A stretch of DNA of 5,734 nt. It comes from Bacillota bacterium. GTDB taxonomy: Bacteria; Bacillota; Clostridia; Oscillospirales; Acutalibacteraceae. The notes below the pieces were generated by a model. It made no database searches. It had not been told where the DNA came from and saw only the letters and a program-made list of their open reading frames with translations. The position numbers and the translations under genes are program-made. Positions within the stretch are counted from its first letter, which is position 1; the number at the start of each line of letters is the position of its first letter. Below, one piece after another: positions 4,821 to 5,734 of this stretch. The DNA lies in the NCBI GenBank assembly GCA_023420245.1, contig JAEZWL010000087.1:1-5734 (forward strand), in the 5' to 3' direction.

Positions 4821-5734
4821 ATGCCTGTAAAAATACTGACCGCCCGCCAAGCTGCTAACTTGATTCCAAATAACGCAAACTTTGCAACAGGAGGTTTTAT
4901 CGGGGCTTCTTTTCCAGAAGAAATTGCAATTGCTGCTGAAGAACGTTTTTTAGAAACCGGAGCCCCTACGGATTTGACTTTACTGTTCTGCGCCGCGCAA
5001 GGAGACGCAAAAGAAAAAGGGTTAAACCACTTTGGTCACGACGGCATGATTCGCCGTGCCATAGGCGGGCATTGGGGACTCGCGCCGAAGGTAGGCAAAA
5101 TGGCTGCGGAAAATAAAATTCTGGCCTATGATTTCCCGCAGGGTGTAACAACCCATATGTTCCGTGATTCCGCCGCTCATAAACCATTTACGATAACACA
5201 TGTGGGTTTGGGAACTTTTGTTGACCCAAGACTGTTAGGCGGAAAACTCAACGAAATTACGAGAAAATCGGAAGACCTTGTTTCGCTGACTGAGGTTGAC
5301 GGAAAAGAGTACCTGATGTATAAAACGCATCCGGTTGATTTTGCAATTCTTTCCGGCACCTACGCGGATGAAGACGGTAATATTTCAGTGGAACGCGCCG
5401 GCGTAAAAGCGGAATCTCTTGCCGTAGCACAGGCCTGTAAAAATCACGGCGGAACTGTCGTTGTTCAAGTAGAGCGGATCGTAAAAGCCGGTTCTTTGGA
5501 CCCACAAAAGGTTGAAATACCCGGAATCCTAGTGGATGCTGTAGTTGTTGCCAGCGATATGAAAAATCACATGCAGACCTTTGGAACACAATATAATCCT
5601 GGTTTTTCCGGTGAGCACCGCATGGGGCTGGCTGAATTCGAACCAAAACCTCTTGACAACAAGAAAATTATCGCACGCCGTGCTGCAATGGAATTAAAAG
5701 ACAGAAGCATCGTGAATCTCGGAATCGGTATTCC
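4821..5734 (+). CDS. Acyl-CoA:acetate/3-ketoacid (propionate-type) CoA-transferase, N-terminal part
   Basis: The frame is open from the ATG at 4821 to the right edge, giving 304 complete codons and two further bases. It belongs to family I CoA transferases of the long fused type (YdiF, propionate CoA-transferase), which move CoA between acyl-CoA and free acids such as acetate and propionate in the cytoplasm. The first domain shows the glycine-rich GGFIGASFP segment (24-32), HFGHDG (70-75), GHWGLAPKVGKMAAENK (83-99) and the YDFPQGV and GTFVDP motifs (103-109, 131-136). VVVQVERIVKAGSLDP follows at 213-228. NLGIGIP near the cut opens the second domain. The family is about 520 residues, and the catalytic glutamate lies some 25-30 residues beyond the window, so activity cannot be checked here. 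CGGAGG (4805-4810) is ten bases before the ATG. Substrate preference is not predictable from this part. Confidence 0.92.
   Translation, partial: MPVKILTARQAANLIPNNANFATGGFIGASFPEEIAIAAEERFLETGAPTDLTLLFCAAQGDAKEKGLNHFGHDGMIRRAIGGHWGLAPKVGKMAAENKILAYDFPQGVTTHMFRDSAAHKPFTITHVGLGTFVDPRLLGGKLNEITRKSEDLVSLTEVDGKEYLMYKTHPVDFAILSGTYADEDGNISVERAGVKAESLAVAQACKNHGGTVVVQVERIVKAGSLDPQKVEIPGILVDAVVVASDMKNHMQTFGTQYNPGFSGEHRMGLAEFEPKPLDNKKIIARRAAMELKDRSIVNLGIGI

Noticed and set aside
5257..5646. 129-codon minus-strand frame opposite the CoA-transferase gene
   Set aside because: It is antisense to a clearly conserved protein, is rich in Arg, Pro and Gln as shadow frames often are, and has no plausible ribosome binding site or family match.

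Overview
The window looks like chromosomal DNA of a low-to-moderate GC, Gram-positive anaerobe, most likely a member of Clostridia (Bacillota). The signs are strong AGGAGG-type ribosome binding sites before almost every gene, sigma-A-like promoters with 17-base spacers, AT-rich intergenic DNA, a secreted D-Ala-D-Ala carboxypeptidase of the DacF/DacB type, and a large acyl-CoA transferase resembling the propionate CoA-transferase/YdiF proteins of fermenting clostridia. This assignment is inferred from sequence style and protein resemblance. No rRNA, tRNA, CRISPR array or mobile element was seen.

Left part, minus strand (1 to 2927). A complete promoter drives hisH then hisF, the glutaminase and cyclase halves of imidazole glycerol phosphate synthase, 18 bases apart. 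An intrinsic terminator begins on the base after the hisF stop codon. Next comes a 155-base spacer and a secreted penicillin-binding-protein-type D,D-carboxypeptidase (170-1318). A further minus-strand gene begins at the left edge with only three codons visible. Its upstream DNA holds a perfect 16-base palindrome whose core fits the NrdR-box consensus, with a weaker second copy 32 bases away.

Middle (2863 to 4637). A 193-base intergenic region carries back-to-back promoters for hisHF and for mntP, a six-helix manganese exporter on the plus strand, plus nested inverted repeats upstream of mntP. mntP converges on, and overlaps by 26 bases, a minus-strand HTH-WYL transcriptional regulator that appears to start at TTG.

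Right part (4638 to the end). The WYL regulator is divergent from a CoA-transferase gene with a perfect extended -10 promoter. That gene runs off the right edge after 304 codons, before the expected catalytic glutamate. The divergent layout suggests, but does not prove, that the WYL protein controls the CoA transferase.

Most of the window is ordinary housekeeping and metabolic DNA. I found no convincing new multi-gene system. The items most worth a second look are the NrdR-like operator at the left edge, the start site of the WYL gene, the WYL/CoA-transferase pairing, and the repeat structure before mntP.
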